Below, one piece after another: positions 33,746-42,543 of a stretch of DNA of 64,000 nucleotides. The notes beneath the pieces are model-generated. The model did not search any database and had not been told where the DNA came from. It saw only the letters and a program-made list of their open reading frames with translations. Numbering within the stretch: position 1 is the first letter of the stretch; every line of letters starts with the position of its first letter. The translations under genes were made by a program, and so were the position numbers. Origin of the DNA: UBA5078 sp964538025 (GTDB lineage Bacteria; Pseudomonadota; Gammaproteobacteria; Pseudomonadales; Pseudohongiellaceae); assembly GCA_964538025.1 (NCBI GenBank), contig CAZICZ010000008.1, positions 62,001 to 126,000 of the forward strand, in the 5' to 3' direction.

Positions 33746-34629
33746 TGCGCGCGCTGTGGCCCTTGCTGCTTCTGCTCTGCACGCCAGCGCTGCTGGCGCA
33801 GCCGGTCAGTGTGACCGACGACAGTGGCCGCCTGGTGCAGCTTGAGTCACCGGCGCGGCGCATCATCAGCCTCGCGCCCTCTCTGACCGAATTGCTCTTT
33901 GTGGCGGGTGCGGGCAATGCGATCAAGGGCGTTTCCGAATACAGTGATTTTCCTCCGGATGCCCACCGCATTCCTGTCATTGGCCGCTACGACCTGCTCG
34001 ACATGGAGGCCATCCTCGGCCTGCAGCCCGATCTGGTGGTGGCCTGGCGCAGCGGCAATCCTCAGGCCGCGGTGCAACGCTTGGTCGATCTTGGTCTGAC
34101 GGTCTACATCGCCGAGCCCCGGACCTTGCTCAGCATCCCGGAGCAACTGGAAAAACTGTCCCTTCTGACCGGGACACAAGACACCGGCCGGGCGGCGGCC
34201 GCCTACTTCCGGGAACAAGTGGCCATTCTCCGGGATCGCCACGCCGCGCAGCGCAAGGTCTCGGTGTTTTATCAGGTGTGGAATGACCCCCTGATCAGCG
34301 CCGGGGGCGATGAGCTGATCAATGACATTATCCAGCTGTGCGGGGGACGCAATATTTTTGGCGACCTCGGCCTGGCCCCCAAGGTCAGCATCGAAGCCGT
34401 GCTGGCCCGCAATCCGGAGGCCATTGTCGCCAGCGGCATGGACATCGCGCGACCCGAATGGCTGGACGACTGGCGACGCTGGCCCCAGTTGCGGGCGGTG
34501 TCCGGAGGACATCTGTATTTCATCCCGCCTGATCTGGTGCAGCGCCATAGCCTGCGCGTCCTGAGTGGGGCGCTGCAAATGTGCCAGCACCTCGACAAGG
34601 TCCGCTCAGCCTCCCCCGACGCGCCCTGA
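33745..34629 (+). CDS. btuF: Periplasmic cobalamin-binding protein
   Basis: A 294-residue class III substrate-binding protein. Signal peptide about 1-18 (ending LLA-Q), then RRIISLAPSLTELLFVAGAG, VIGRYDLLDMEAILGLQPDLVVAW, the long connecting helix, and ISAGGDELINDIIQLCGGRNIF. This is the BtuF pattern. It passes B12 from BtuB to an inner-membrane BtuCD transporter. BtuC and BtuD are not in the window, since the next gene is unrelated. It is the third gene of the riboswitch-led operon. Confidence 0.9.
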   Translation: MRALWPLLLLLCTPALLAQPVSVTDDSGRLVQLESPARRIISLAPSLTELLFVAGAGNAIKGVSEYSDFPPDAHRIPVIGRYDLLDMEAILGLQPDLVVAWRSGNPQAAVQRLVDLGLTVYIAEPRTLLSIPEQLEKLSLLTGTQDTGRAAAAYFREQVAILRDRHAAQRKVSVFYQVWNDPLISAGGDELINDIIQLCGGRNIFGDLGLAPKVSIEAVLARNPEAIVASGMDIARPEWLDDWRRWPQLRAVSGGHLYFIPPDLVQRHSLRVLSGALQMCQHLDKVRSASPDAP

Positions 34630-34741
34630 ACGGGGGATTCCCTCGATTCCAGGCAGAGCCCACGTGCGGCTTTCGGGTTAAATAGGGATCACTTTGCTGT
34701 GTTTCTGCGCAATCCCGCCGCATTTTTGTACCAGTTCTGTT

Positions 34742-34747
34742 TATAAT
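34742..34747 (+). promoter_or_regulatory. -10 element ahead of the polyamine-sensor pair
   Basis: A perfect TATAAT lies 29 bp ahead of the ATG at 34777, in an AT-rich stretch that contrasts with the preceding gene. No good -35 at 17 bp was found. It suggests the next two genes form a transcript separate from the B12 operon. Confidence 0.45.
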
Positions 34748-34776
34748 CTGAGCAAATTTTGATTTGCACACTTTTT

Positions 34777-35829
34777 ATGCAGAAACTCGCCCCAGCCCTC
34801 GGCATCCTGAGTGCCCTGCTCTGTCCATCAGGCGCAGCGCAGACACTGAATATCCTTACTTGGGAAGCGTATTTCTCGGACGCCGTCCTTGCCGAGTGGG
34901 AAGCCCGCTCGGGCATGAAAATCAATCAGATCTATTTCGACAAGGATGAAGTGCGCAACACCATCCTGTTTTCGTCGGATTCCACCCGGATCGATCTGGT
35001 GACGGTGGACCCGACCACGACGGAAGTGATTGGCGAGCGTGATTTTTTTGTCCCCCTGTCGCGCTATGAGAACACCCCCAACCTCGTCCACAACGACCCC
35101 ATGTGGGTGGAGCGTTGCGGCTCCTACAGCGTGCCCTACACCTGGGGAACGCTGGGCCTCGTGTATCGCAAGGACCGCTTCAGCACGCCTCCTCACTCCT
35201 GGCAAGCCTTGCTGCAGCCCTCACAAGAACTCCATGGGCACATCGGTTTTGTGGAGAATTATAATGATACCCTGGTGCCTTCGCTGATTACGCGCGGCGT
35301 TTCCGTGACGACCGATGACGAAGCCATCCTGCGGGACGTGTTCGCGGAGATGCGGGCACTGGTGCCGGCGATTCTGACCTTCGACTACGCCATCTCCTAT
35401 CTCGCCAACAGCCCGCGGGCCGACGATTTGTCGCTCGCCCTTGCGTATTCAGGCGATGAAAAAACACTCAATGAGTTAAGCAACAGTGACCAGTGGGCCT
35501 TTGTAGTTCCCGACGAAGGCAGCATGATCTGGGGGGAATGCCTGGGCATTCTGGCACAGTCGCCGCATCAGGCAGAGGCCATGGATTTCATCAACTTCCT
35601 CAACACGCCTGCGATTGCCGCACGGAACTCCGAGGATGTCGGTGTGGCAACCACCAATCTGGCGGCCGTCCCTCTCCAGAGCGAAGCCTTTCGCGCGAAC
35701 CCTGCGCTGTACCCCCGTGGCGAGCTGATGGCAAAACTGCACCACTACAGCCTCGGTATTTCGGTGCAGAACATCATGCTGCGCGACCGTATCACCAGCA
35801 CTCTGGTGGAACTCAATGACTCTCAATAA
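34777..35829 (+). CDS. PotD-like periplasmic binding protein, NspS-like polyamine sensor
   Basis: A 350-residue protein with a signal peptide of about 22 residues ending GAA-Q. The mature start TLNILTWEAYFSDAVLAEWEARSG is the typical opening of spermidine/putrescine-binding PotD proteins. YTWGTLGLVYRKD and SLALAYSGDE and VPDEGSMIWGECLGI, which line the polyamine site in PotD, are also present. No PotABC transporter genes adjoin; instead the stop overlaps the start of a GGDEF-EAL membrane protein by 14 bp. This is the arrangement of NspS-MbaA in Vibrio cholerae, where the binding protein signals norspermidine/spermidine rather than importing them. The upstream TTG at 34759 is rejected in favour of ATG 34777. 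Confidence 0.82.
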   Translation: MQKLAPALGILSALLCPSGAAQTLNILTWEAYFSDAVLAEWEARSGMKINQIYFDKDEVRNTILFSSDSTRIDLVTVDPTTTEVIGERDFFVPLSRYENTPNLVHNDPMWVERCGSYSVPYTWGTLGLVYRKDRFSTPPHSWQALLQPSQELHGHIGFVENYNDTLVPSLITRGVSVTTDDEAILRDVFAEMRALVPAILTFDYAISYLANSPRADDLSLALAYSGDEKTLNELSNSDQWAFVVPDEGSMIWGECLGILAQSPHQAEAMDFINFLNTPAIAARNSEDVGVATTNLAAVPLQSEAFRANPALYPRGELMAKLHHYSLGISVQNIMLRDRITSTLVELNDSQ

Positions 35830-38170
35830 ACGCGCCCTGCTGGTGATTACTCCGGTCGTGCTGCTCAGCTTCGTCGTGGCATCGCTGATTGTGTACGAAC
35901 TGGCCCGCAATTTTCTCGAGCGGCAAGAGCAGTACCGGATCAACAATGCCGTGACGCAGCTCACCGCGGAGTTTGGCCGCTACACGACCTTCACCGAAAG
36001 CTATCTGCTCTCCATTACCCAGAGTCACGCCCTGCGCCAGTTCCTGCAGACTATCGACGACTCCTTCAGCGACCTCGCGCTGTCCCGCAGCCTGGAAGAC
36101 AATCTGCGCTCCACGGACGAACTGAAGACCGATTACCTGAGCGTCACGATTGGCGCCCCGATACCGAAACCCTTGATCCGCAGCCACGTCGAATTCAGCC
36201 TTGACCCCTTCAGCACGATCTCTGCACCACTGGAACAGTTTGTGCGCGAGATGGTGGCGAGCGAGGAGCTCGAAAAATGGGCCTATCTTCCGGATGCCAA
36301 CGGCCATAATCTGCTGGTGCAAGGGGAACTGATCGATGCCCAGACCTTCGTTCAGCCGCTGCCCTCTCAGGCCGTCACGGCGCTGGCCGTGGTTCTGGCC
36401 ATTGAGCCCACGCGCTTCAACCTGCTGCGCGCCGAGCTGGAGGCGGAGCTGCAGGCACAGTTCACGATATCCCCTGACCTGATGCCCGGCGAGGGCCTGT
36501 TTGCCTCGGCCCCCCTGGCAGCCGGACAATTCCTGCAAATATCGCTGCCCTACAACCATCTGCAGCAGCAGCTGCTGCCCCTGGCGGGCTGGCTCGTTCT
36601 GATCTCCCTGATTTTCGCCGCCACGGCGTCCATTTGCCTTTACGGGCTGATGACCCGCTACATTACCCGCCCGGTGGGTCAGCTGGAACAGGACCTGGCC
36701 GATGTGCTGGCCAATCGGCGCAGTGCCCTGCCCGACCGCCATCTGGGCAGCAACGAAATTGGCAGTCTGGCGACGACCTTCCTCACCCTCTATGACACCT
36801 TGTCCAAATCCTACGATGACACGCGCCGCCTGATGGAGCGCGACACCCTGACGGGGCTCTATAACCTGAACTTCATCACCCAGCTGGGACAGGATACGCT
36901 GATCAAGGCTAAAGAACGGGGAGAACAGGTCGCCTTGCTGGTGTTCGACCTCGACAACTTCAAATACGTCAACGACAAATACGGACACCGGTTCGGCGAT
37001 GAATTGCTGACGGCCTTCGGGATGAGCCTTGCCGATGTTTCTGTCATCCGCACGGCCACCGATGCCCATGGAGAGGGCCCGCTGGTGACACCGGGACGCG
37101 TGGCGGGCGATCAGTTCTGTCTGTTGCTGCGCCAGAAGAATGCCGCTGCCGCCGCAAAGGAAATTGCCGGCATGGTGCTGCAACAACTGGACGAGGGGCT
37201 GCATTTTGCCAAGGCCCGCTATCCCATCAGTGCGAGTATTGGCATTGCGCTTTACCCGCAGGACTGCGAGTCATTCAGCCAGCTGATTTCCAATGCCGAC
37301 ACGGCAATGTACCAGGCAAAATTGCAGGGCAAGAACCAGACAGCGTTCTATTCACAGGATCTCGCCCAGAAACTGCGCCGGCGACAGGAAATCGAGAACG
37401 CGCTGAAACTGGTCAATCCGGAACTGGAGTTCAAGCTGGTGTACATGCCCCTGTTGAACGTCAAGACGGGAGAGCTGGATGGCTTCGAAGCACTGCTGCG
37501 CTGGAATTCCCGCAAACTGGGTGCCGTGGAACCCGACGAGTTTGTGCCGATCGCCGAGTCCTGCGGCATGTTTGCGGTGATTGACGAGTGGGTCATCAGC
37601 AAAGGGCTTGCTTCCTACCCGGCGATCCGGCAGCTGCTGGGACGCGAGTTCAAAATGTCGTTGAACATTTCCTCCGCGCAGCTCCAGTTGTCCAACCTGA
37701 TGGAAGTGCTGGACCGCTACGCAAAGCGGTTTTCCATCGCGCCGAAAAATATCCAGCTGGAGATTACGGAAACCGTCAATATCGAATTCACCACGCATGC
37801 CCGCACATTCCTGCGCCGCCTCTCACAGGCGGGCTACATGCTGGCACTCGATGATTTTGGCGCAGGTTACACGTCCCTTTTGCGGATTGTGGAATACCCG
37901 ATCAAAATGGTGAAGTTTGACAAGTGTTTCATTCAGCAGACACTCAAACGCGGCAATCGCCAGATTCTCAAGCCTCTGGTGGAGCTGTGTCATTCGAATG
38001 GCATGCTGGTCACGATGGAGGGGGCGGAGTCGCAGGAAGATATCGACATTCTGAGCACCTTTGATTGCGACTACATCCAGGGCTTTTATCTCGGCCTGCC
38101 CATCTCCCTCGAAGAGATGGAGGCCGCACTGCAAAAACTACGTCAGAGCCCGCTGGCAACCGCCAGCTGA
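35816..38170 (+). CDS. MbaA-like membrane c-di-GMP protein with degenerate GGDEF and intact EAL
   Basis: A 784-residue protein. First membrane helix about 8-28, periplasmic domain to about 252, second helix about 253-278, HAMP-like linker from about 279, GGDEF domain about 336-510 and EAL domain about 525-775. The cyclase motif reads AGDQF (430-434), so synthase activity is doubtful. The phosphodiesterase keeps EAL (558-560), the NIS block, ITET, DDFGAGYTS (679-687) and VKFDK. Start overlaps the PotD-like gene by 14 bp, implying coupled expression and a direct partnership across the inner membrane. By analogy with MbaA it should lower c-di-GMP in response to polyamine-bound sensor or its absence; direction of the response is unknown. 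Confidence 0.9.
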   Translation: MTLNKRALLVITPVVLLSFVVASLIVYELARNFLERQEQYRINNAVTQLTAEFGRYTTFTESYLLSITQSHALRQFLQTIDDSFSDLALSRSLEDNLRSTDELKTDYLSVTIGAPIPKPLIRSHVEFSLDPFSTISAPLEQFVREMVASEELEKWAYLPDANGHNLLVQGELIDAQTFVQPLPSQAVTALAVVLAIEPTRFNLLRAELEAELQAQFTISPDLMPGEGLFASAPLAAGQFLQISLPYNHLQQQLLPLAGWLVLISLIFAATASICLYGLMTRYITRPVGQLEQDLADVLANRRSALPDRHLGSNEIGSLATTFLTLYDTLSKSYDDTRRLMERDTLTGLYNLNFITQLGQDTLIKAKERGEQVALLVFDLDNFKYVNDKYGHRFGDELLTAFGMSLADVSVIRTATDAHGEGPLVTPGRVAGDQFCLLLRQKNAAAAAKEIAGMVLQQLDEGLHFAKARYPISASIGIALYPQDCESFSQLISNADTAMYQAKLQGKNQTAFYSQDLAQKLRRRQEIENALKLVNPELEFKLVYMPLLNVKTGELDGFEALLRWNSRKLGAVEPDEFVPIAESCGMFAVIDEWVISKGLASYPAIRQLLGREFKMSLNISSAQLQLSNLMEVLDRYAKRFSIAPKNIQLEITETVNIEFTTHARTFLRRLSQAGYMLALDDFGAGYTSLLRIVEYPIKMVKFDKCFIQQTLKRGNRQILKPLVELCHSNGMLVTMEGAESQEDIDILSTFDCDYIQGFYLGLPISLEEMEAALQKLRQSPLATAS

Positions 38171-38188
38171 GCACGTGATCGCAAGCCT

Positions 38189-38782
38189 TCAATCCCGCCG
38201 CGGCAAATGCCCCAGCTTCGTCGCCTTCACGGCGAGATAGTTTTCATTGTGGGTATTGTAGCCGGTGTGAATCGGCAAGCGCTCTTCGACCTCGTACCCG
38301 AGGGTTTTCAGAGCATTCACCTTGCGCGGATTATTGGTCAACAGGCGCAGTGCGCGCACGCCAAAATGATCGAGCATGGGTTTGCAAATAGCATAGTCAC
38401 GCCCATCCGCCAGGAAACCCAACTGCTCATTCGCCTCGACGGTGTCGGCGCCTTTGTCCTGCAGGGCATAGGCGCGAATCTTGTTGAGTAGCCCGATGCC
38501 ACGGCCTTCCTGTCGCAGGTACAGAATGATGCCGCGGCCTTCGCGGGCGATCTCCTGCATGGCAAGGCGCAACTGGGGGCCACAATCGCAGCGCAGGCTG
38601 AACAGGGCATCGCCTGTCAGGCACTCGGAATGCACACGGCACAACACGGGTTCGTCTCCCGTCAAATCCCCCATCACAAGTGCCACATGCTCCTTGCCGG
38701 TAACGGGATCTTCGAATCCATGAATCGTGAACGCGCCCCATTCCGTCGGTAACGAGGCTCCTGCGACAAATTTCACTTGCAC
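38189..38782 (-). CDS. ribA: GTP cyclohydrolase II
   Basis: A 197-residue enzyme, normal length for RibA. Zinc ligands are visible in SECLTG and LRCDCG, and the catalytic RQEGRGIGL block follows, with TNNPRKVNAL near the end. It opens GTP to the first riboflavin precursor. The start is a GTG at 38782 (MQVKFVAG) with GAGGG eight bases upstream; no ATG fits. It is the last gene of the minus-strand riboflavin block, 14 bp after pgpA. Confidence 0.95.
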   Translation of the reverse strand: MQVKFVAGASLPTEWGAFTIHGFEDPVTGKEHVALVMGDLTGDEPVLCRVHSECLTGDALFSLRCDCGPQLRLAMQEIAREGRGIILYLRQEGRGIGLLNKIRAYALQDKGADTVEANEQLGFLADGRDYAICKPMLDHFGVRALRLLTNNPRKVNALKTLGYEVEERLPIHTGYNTHNENYLAVKATKLGHLPRRD

Positions 38783-38796
38783 TCCGACCACCCTCT

Positions 38797-39273
38797 TTAA
38801 AGAATAAAAAATGCCAGGGCCTGCAGACAGGCCAAGGCCATAAGACCCGCCAGGACATCGTCGATCATGACGCCTAGCCCGCCCTCGACATGCGCATCCA
38901 GCCACCGGATTGGCCAGGGCTTGAGAATGTCGAAGACCCGAAACAGACAGAATCCGCCAAGCAACCACAAGAGCCCGGGCGGAAGCATAAACAGTGTAAT
39001 CCAGAACCCGACAAACTCATCCCAGACGATGCCTCCGTGGTCGTGCACACCGATATCCCGGGCTGTCTTGCCGCACAGCCAGATGCCCGCCAGAAAACTG
39101 ATCAGCACAAAACACCCATACCCCCATAACCCCATCGGAGGCAGACACAGGTAGATCACGCCCCCCATCAAGGTGCCAAAGGTGCCGGGTGCCACCGGAA
39201 CCGCACCACTGCCAAACCCGAAGGCGGCAAAGTGCACCGGATTGCGCCAGACGGAAGCAGGCAATGCAGCCAT
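38797..39273 (-). CDS. pgpA: Phosphatidylglycerophosphatase A
   Basis: A 158-residue membrane enzyme dephosphorylating phosphatidylglycerol phosphate. Family motifs: FGSGAVPVAPGTFGTLMG at the N-terminus, ARDIGVHDHGGIVWDEFVGFWI with the acidic active-site residues, and RVFDILKPWPI, with GGLGVMIDDVLAG near the C-terminus. Its ATG overlaps the thiL stop by one base. The thiL-pgpA pair is conserved in gammaproteobacteria. Confidence 0.95.
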   Translation of the reverse strand: MAALPASVWRNPVHFAAFGFGSGAVPVAPGTFGTLMGGVIYLCLPPMGLWGYGCFVLISFLAGIWLCGKTARDIGVHDHGGIVWDEFVGFWITLFMLPPGLLWLLGGFCLFRVFDILKPWPIRWLDAHVEGGLGVMIDDVLAGLMALACLQALAFFIL

Positions 39274-40277
39274 CAGCGACTCTCCTCTGGCGTAAAATGG
39301 CGATAGCCCGTAAACCGGGTAGAAATCACCTCACCCTCCTGAGTCCATACCAGCCCCGGCGTCGCGGTTATCGTGCCAATGCAGGTCAGGGGAACACCCG
39401 CCTCCCGCAGACGATCTTGCAAGGCATCCGTCTTGTCGGGCGGAACCGTGAAACACAATTCGTAATCATCTCCACCGCCGACAGCCAGCGCGGTCCGCTG
39501 GGCAACGGAAGTGGCCGCGACAAAAGCCTCCGACAGTGGAAGCTGGTCCAGCGCGACACAGGCGCCGACACCGCTCGCCTGCAGAATATGCAACAGGTCC
39601 GAGGCAAGGCCATCGGACAGATCGATACAGGCGCTGGCAAAGCCGCGCACGATCTGCGCCGCAGCGACCCGGGACTCCGGGGCATAAAACGCCTCAATCA
39701 GCGCGCTGCGGTGCTCACTGGACAGCGCCGGTGAACGTCCCTGCAGCACAGCCAGCCCGGCAGCGGCATCGCCAAGGCTGCCGGTCACGTACACCTTGTC
39801 CCCAGCACGGGCGCCGCGCCGCAGCATGGCCTGCCCGGGGGGAACCTCTCCGTGCACCTGGATCGCGATCATTATCCCCGTCTGCGCTGTGGGGGAACCA
39901 ATGGTGTCTCCCCCGACCAACGGGCAGTGATGCGCCGCCGCCACGTCCGCCAGCCCGCGACTGAATCGGGCGAGCCATGCCTCATCCACCGACGGCATGC
40001 TGAGGCCCAGGGTGAAACACACGGGACGCGCACCTGTGGCCGCGAGATCGCTCAGATTCACGAGAAGACTACGTTTCCCGAGCCCCCACGGATCTGCTCC
40101 GGAGGGAAAGTGGACGCTCTCCTGCAACAGATCCATCGACATGGCGAGCTGCATGCCGGGAGTCAGTGCCAGCAAGGCACAGTCATCCCCAATACCAAGT
40201 GCCACCTGCGGCGAGGGAATCGCAAGCGCAGCGGTATTGAAATAACGGCGGATTATGTCGAACTCGTCGGACGCCAC
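39273..40277 (-). CDS. thiL: Thiamine-monophosphate kinase
   Basis: A 334-residue PurM-like kinase making thiamine diphosphate. DEFDIIRRYF opens the protein, followed by GIGDDCALL, SMDLLQESVHF, VNLSDLAATGARP, VGGDT and CIDLSDGLASDL, the metal- and substrate-binding blocks. The start is taken as the GTG at 40277 with GAGG eight bases upstream, because the family begins directly with this block. It lies 37 bp after nusB and overlaps pgpA by one base. Confidence 0.94.
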   Translation of the reverse strand: MASDEFDIIRRYFNTAALAIPSPQVALGIGDDCALLALTPGMQLAMSMDLLQESVHFPSGADPWGLGKRSLLVNLSDLAATGARPVCFTLGLSMPSVDEAWLARFSRGLADVAAAHHCPLVGGDTIGSPTAQTGIMIAIQVHGEVPPGQAMLRRGARAGDKVYVTGSLGDAAAGLAVLQGRSPALSSEHRSALIEAFYAPESRVAAAQIVRGFASACIDLSDGLASDLLHILQASGVGACVALDQLPLSEAFVAATSVAQRTALAVGGGDDYELCFTVPPDKTDALQDRLREAGVPLTCIGTITATPGLVWTQEGEVISTRFTGYRHFTPEESR

Positions 40278-40314
40278 GGCGCAGACCTCTAACTCCCGGG
40301 TGGGATGAAACGCT

Positions 40315-40800
40315 TCAGATTTCGAGCGTGCGAATTTCGCGGGCCGCTTTATCGAGAATGCCGTTGATGTACTTGTGTCCATCCGTGGCACCGAATACCC
40401 GCGCCAGTTCCACGCATTCGTTGATCACGACCTTGTACGGAATATCAATCCGGAACTGCAACTCGTAGAGACCGTAGCGCAGCAGGCACAGCTCGATGGG
40501 GTCGAGCGCTTCCAGCGCGCGGTCCAGCCAGCGGACCAGAGAGGCATCAAGTTCTGCGACACGCGGCGGAATCGCAGGGAAGACCTCGTTAAAATAGGCC
40601 CAGTCGATTTTGCCTAAGTAGTAGCTGCGAAACTCTGCCTGAATCTCGCTGACGGGCGCCCCGGCAAGCTCCCACTGATAGAGCGCCTGCAACACCATGC
40701 GCCGCGCTTTTTGGCGGTCGCTCAGTTTTTTCTTCGGCGATTCCGCATCCGTGAGTGCGCGGGTATCGTGCGGTTTTCCCTGTGTCGGGGCATCGGTCAT
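40315..40800 (-). CDS. nusB: Transcription antitermination factor NusB
   Basis: A 161-residue helical protein binding BoxA RNA with NusE (S10). RQKARRMVLQALYQWEL at about 29-45 and the C-terminal blocks ELCLLRYGLYEL, VINECVELARVFG and YINGILDKAAREIR are diagnostic. A charged N-terminal tail of about 25 residues extends beyond the E. coli protein. It is 9 bp after ribH. Confidence 0.96.
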   Translation of the reverse strand: MTDAPTQGKPHDTRALTDAESPKKKLSDRQKARRMVLQALYQWELAGAPVSEIQAEFRSYYLGKIDWAYFNEVFPAIPPRVAELDASLVRWLDRALEALDPIELCLLRYGLYELQFRIDIPYKVVINECVELARVFGATDGHKYINGILDKAAREIRTLEI

Positions 40801-40809
40801 CGGTTTCTC

Positions 40810-41286
40810 TCAGGCACTCAGTTTCTTGATGACGCTGACCATTTCAATCGCACTCAGCGCTGCTTCTGCCCCTTTGTTGCCCGCCTTCGTGCCAGCGCGT
40901 TCAATCGCCTGCTCGATCGTATCAACGGTGAGCACACCAAAGGCGACAGGAACACGGCTGTCGAGACTGACGACACTCAAGCCCTTGACGCACTCACCGG
41001 CCACATATTCAAAGTGAGGTGTGCCACCGCGAATGACCGCGCCCAGGGCGATAACAGCGTCATAGGAACCGGTTGCCAGTACATTGCGGGTCAGCACCGG
41101 CAATTCAAAGGCACCCGGCGCCTTCAAGATGGTGATGTCGCCGTCTTTAACGCCGTGACGACGCAGCGCGTCAAGCGCTCCTTCCAGGAGCTTGTCCACC
41201 ACAAAGCTGTTGAAACGGGCGACGACAATCGCGTAGCGCGCGGAGGCGGCCTGAAAATCCCCTTCGATAGTTCTGATTGTGCTCAT
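40810..41286 (-). CDS. ribH: 6,7-dimethyl-8-ribityllumazine synthase
   Basis: A 158-residue subunit of the lumazine synthase capsid. VVARFNSFVVDKLLEGA, PGAFELP, ALGAVIRGGTPHFEYVAGECVKGL and PVAFGVLTVDT are all present, including the catalytic His. It follows ribBA by 45 bp and precedes nusB by 9 bp. Confidence 0.97.
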   Translation of the reverse strand: MSTIRTIEGDFQAASARYAIVVARFNSFVVDKLLEGALDALRRHGVKDGDITILKAPGAFELPVLTRNVLATGSYDAVIALGAVIRGGTPHFEYVAGECVKGLSVVSLDSRVPVAFGVLTVDTIEQAIERAGTKAGNKGAEAALSAIEMVSVIKKLSA

Positions 41287-41331
41287 GTTTCCCTCACTAA
41301 AGATGCAAATTTCGATGTGCCGGGTACCGGC

Positions 41332-42477
41332 CTATTTATCCATCTGCGGCAGCGCTGCCGCAAAGCGTTCATCAAATGGCACGAAGTCCACCACCTCCAG
41401 ATCGAATCCGGAGATGGCATGGAATCGGGCCGGGTAGCTCAGCAGGCGCATCTTGCCCACGCCGAGATCACGCAGAATCTGGGAGCCGGTACCGATGGTC
41501 AGGTCATTCCCCTTGCGGGCAGGGCGCGGAGCACCTGCCTCGTCACCAAAGGCTGCCACCAGGGTTTCATTGATGTTCTCGGCATATTCGTCGCCGGATA
41601 GTAACACAGCGACCCCTTTGCCTTCCTGTGCGATTCGCGCCAGCGCGGCGCTGAAGGACCAGCTCGGCCAGGCGGGATTCACGATGTCACAGACATCGCG
41701 CAGGGTATTGGCAATATGCACGCGCACGAGCGTGGGCTCGACGGCCGAGATATCGCCCATGCTCATCGCAATGTGGGTGCCGCCCATGATGTGATCTTCG
41801 AAGGTATGCAAGGTAAATTCGCCGTGCGCAGTGTGCACCGGGTGGGAGTCCTTGCGCGCCACGGTGCGCTCGTTGGCAATGCGGTAGTGAATCAGGTCGA
41901 CAATAGTGCCAATCTTCAACCCGTGCTGCTCCGCGAATTTTTCCAGATCGGGACGCCGGGCCATGCTGCCGTCCTCGTTCATGATTTCAACGATGGTGGC
42001 GGCCGGCGTGAAGCCAGCGAGCCGCGCGAGATCGCAACCTGCCTCCGTGTGCCCCGCGCGCTGCAGCACGCCACCGGGCTGCGCCATAATCGGAAACACG
42101 TGGCCTGGCTGCACGATATCTTCCGGACGCGTGTCGCGCGCCACCGCCACTTGAATGGTGCGGGCACGGTCAGCGGCGGAGATTCCCGTCGTCACACCGG
42201 TCGCGGCCTCGATGGAGGCGGTGAAATTGGTCTGGAACTGGGCGCCGTTCTTGTTCACCATCGGGCGCAGGTTGAGATACTCGCAGCGCTCCTTGCTCAG
42301 CGTGAGGCAGATGAGGCCCCGCGCATGCTTAGCCATGAAATTGATGTGTTCGGTGCGAACACACTCGGCGGCAATCACGAGATCTCCCTCGTTCTCACGG
42401 TCCTCGTCATCCATCAGGATGACCATCTTGCCGTGGCGGATATCCTCGATGATCTCTTCTACAGTGTTCAGCTTCAT
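41332..42477 (-). CDS. ribBA: 3,4-dihydroxy-2-butanone 4-phosphate synthase with degenerate cyclohydrolase domain
   Basis: A 381-residue fusion. Residues 1-200 are an intact RibB domain: DDEDRENEGDLVIAAE, GLICLTL, GVTTGISAADRA, HVFPIMAQPGGVLQRAGHTEA. The C-terminal half has the fold signals of GTP cyclohydrolase II (HGEFTLHTFED, LVRVH) but lacks the cysteine zinc ligands and reads AQEGKG instead of RQEGRG, so cyclohydrolase activity should be lost. A separate complete RibA at 38189-38782 would supply it. This half-dead fusion is common in proteobacteria. Confidence 0.93.
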   Translation of the reverse strand: MKLNTVEEIIEDIRHGKMVILMDDEDRENEGDLVIAAECVRTEHINFMAKHARGLICLTLSKERCEYLNLRPMVNKNGAQFQTNFTASIEAATGVTTGISAADRARTIQVAVARDTRPEDIVQPGHVFPIMAQPGGVLQRAGHTEAGCDLARLAGFTPAATIVEIMNEDGSMARRPDLEKFAEQHGLKIGTIVDLIHYRIANERTVARKDSHPVHTAHGEFTLHTFEDHIMGGTHIAMSMGDISAVEPTLVRVHIANTLRDVCDIVNPAWPSWSFSAALARIAQEGKGVAVLLSGDEYAENINETLVAAFGDEAGAPRPARKGNDLTIGTGSQILRDLGVGKMRLLSYPARFHAISGFDLEVVDFVPFDERFAAALPQMDK

Positions 42478-42543
42478 GGGGTGCTACCCTGCGGCCATGC
42501 CGCGGTTTGTCTATCGGTTGTGCGAACGGGTGCGTTCGCGTGT

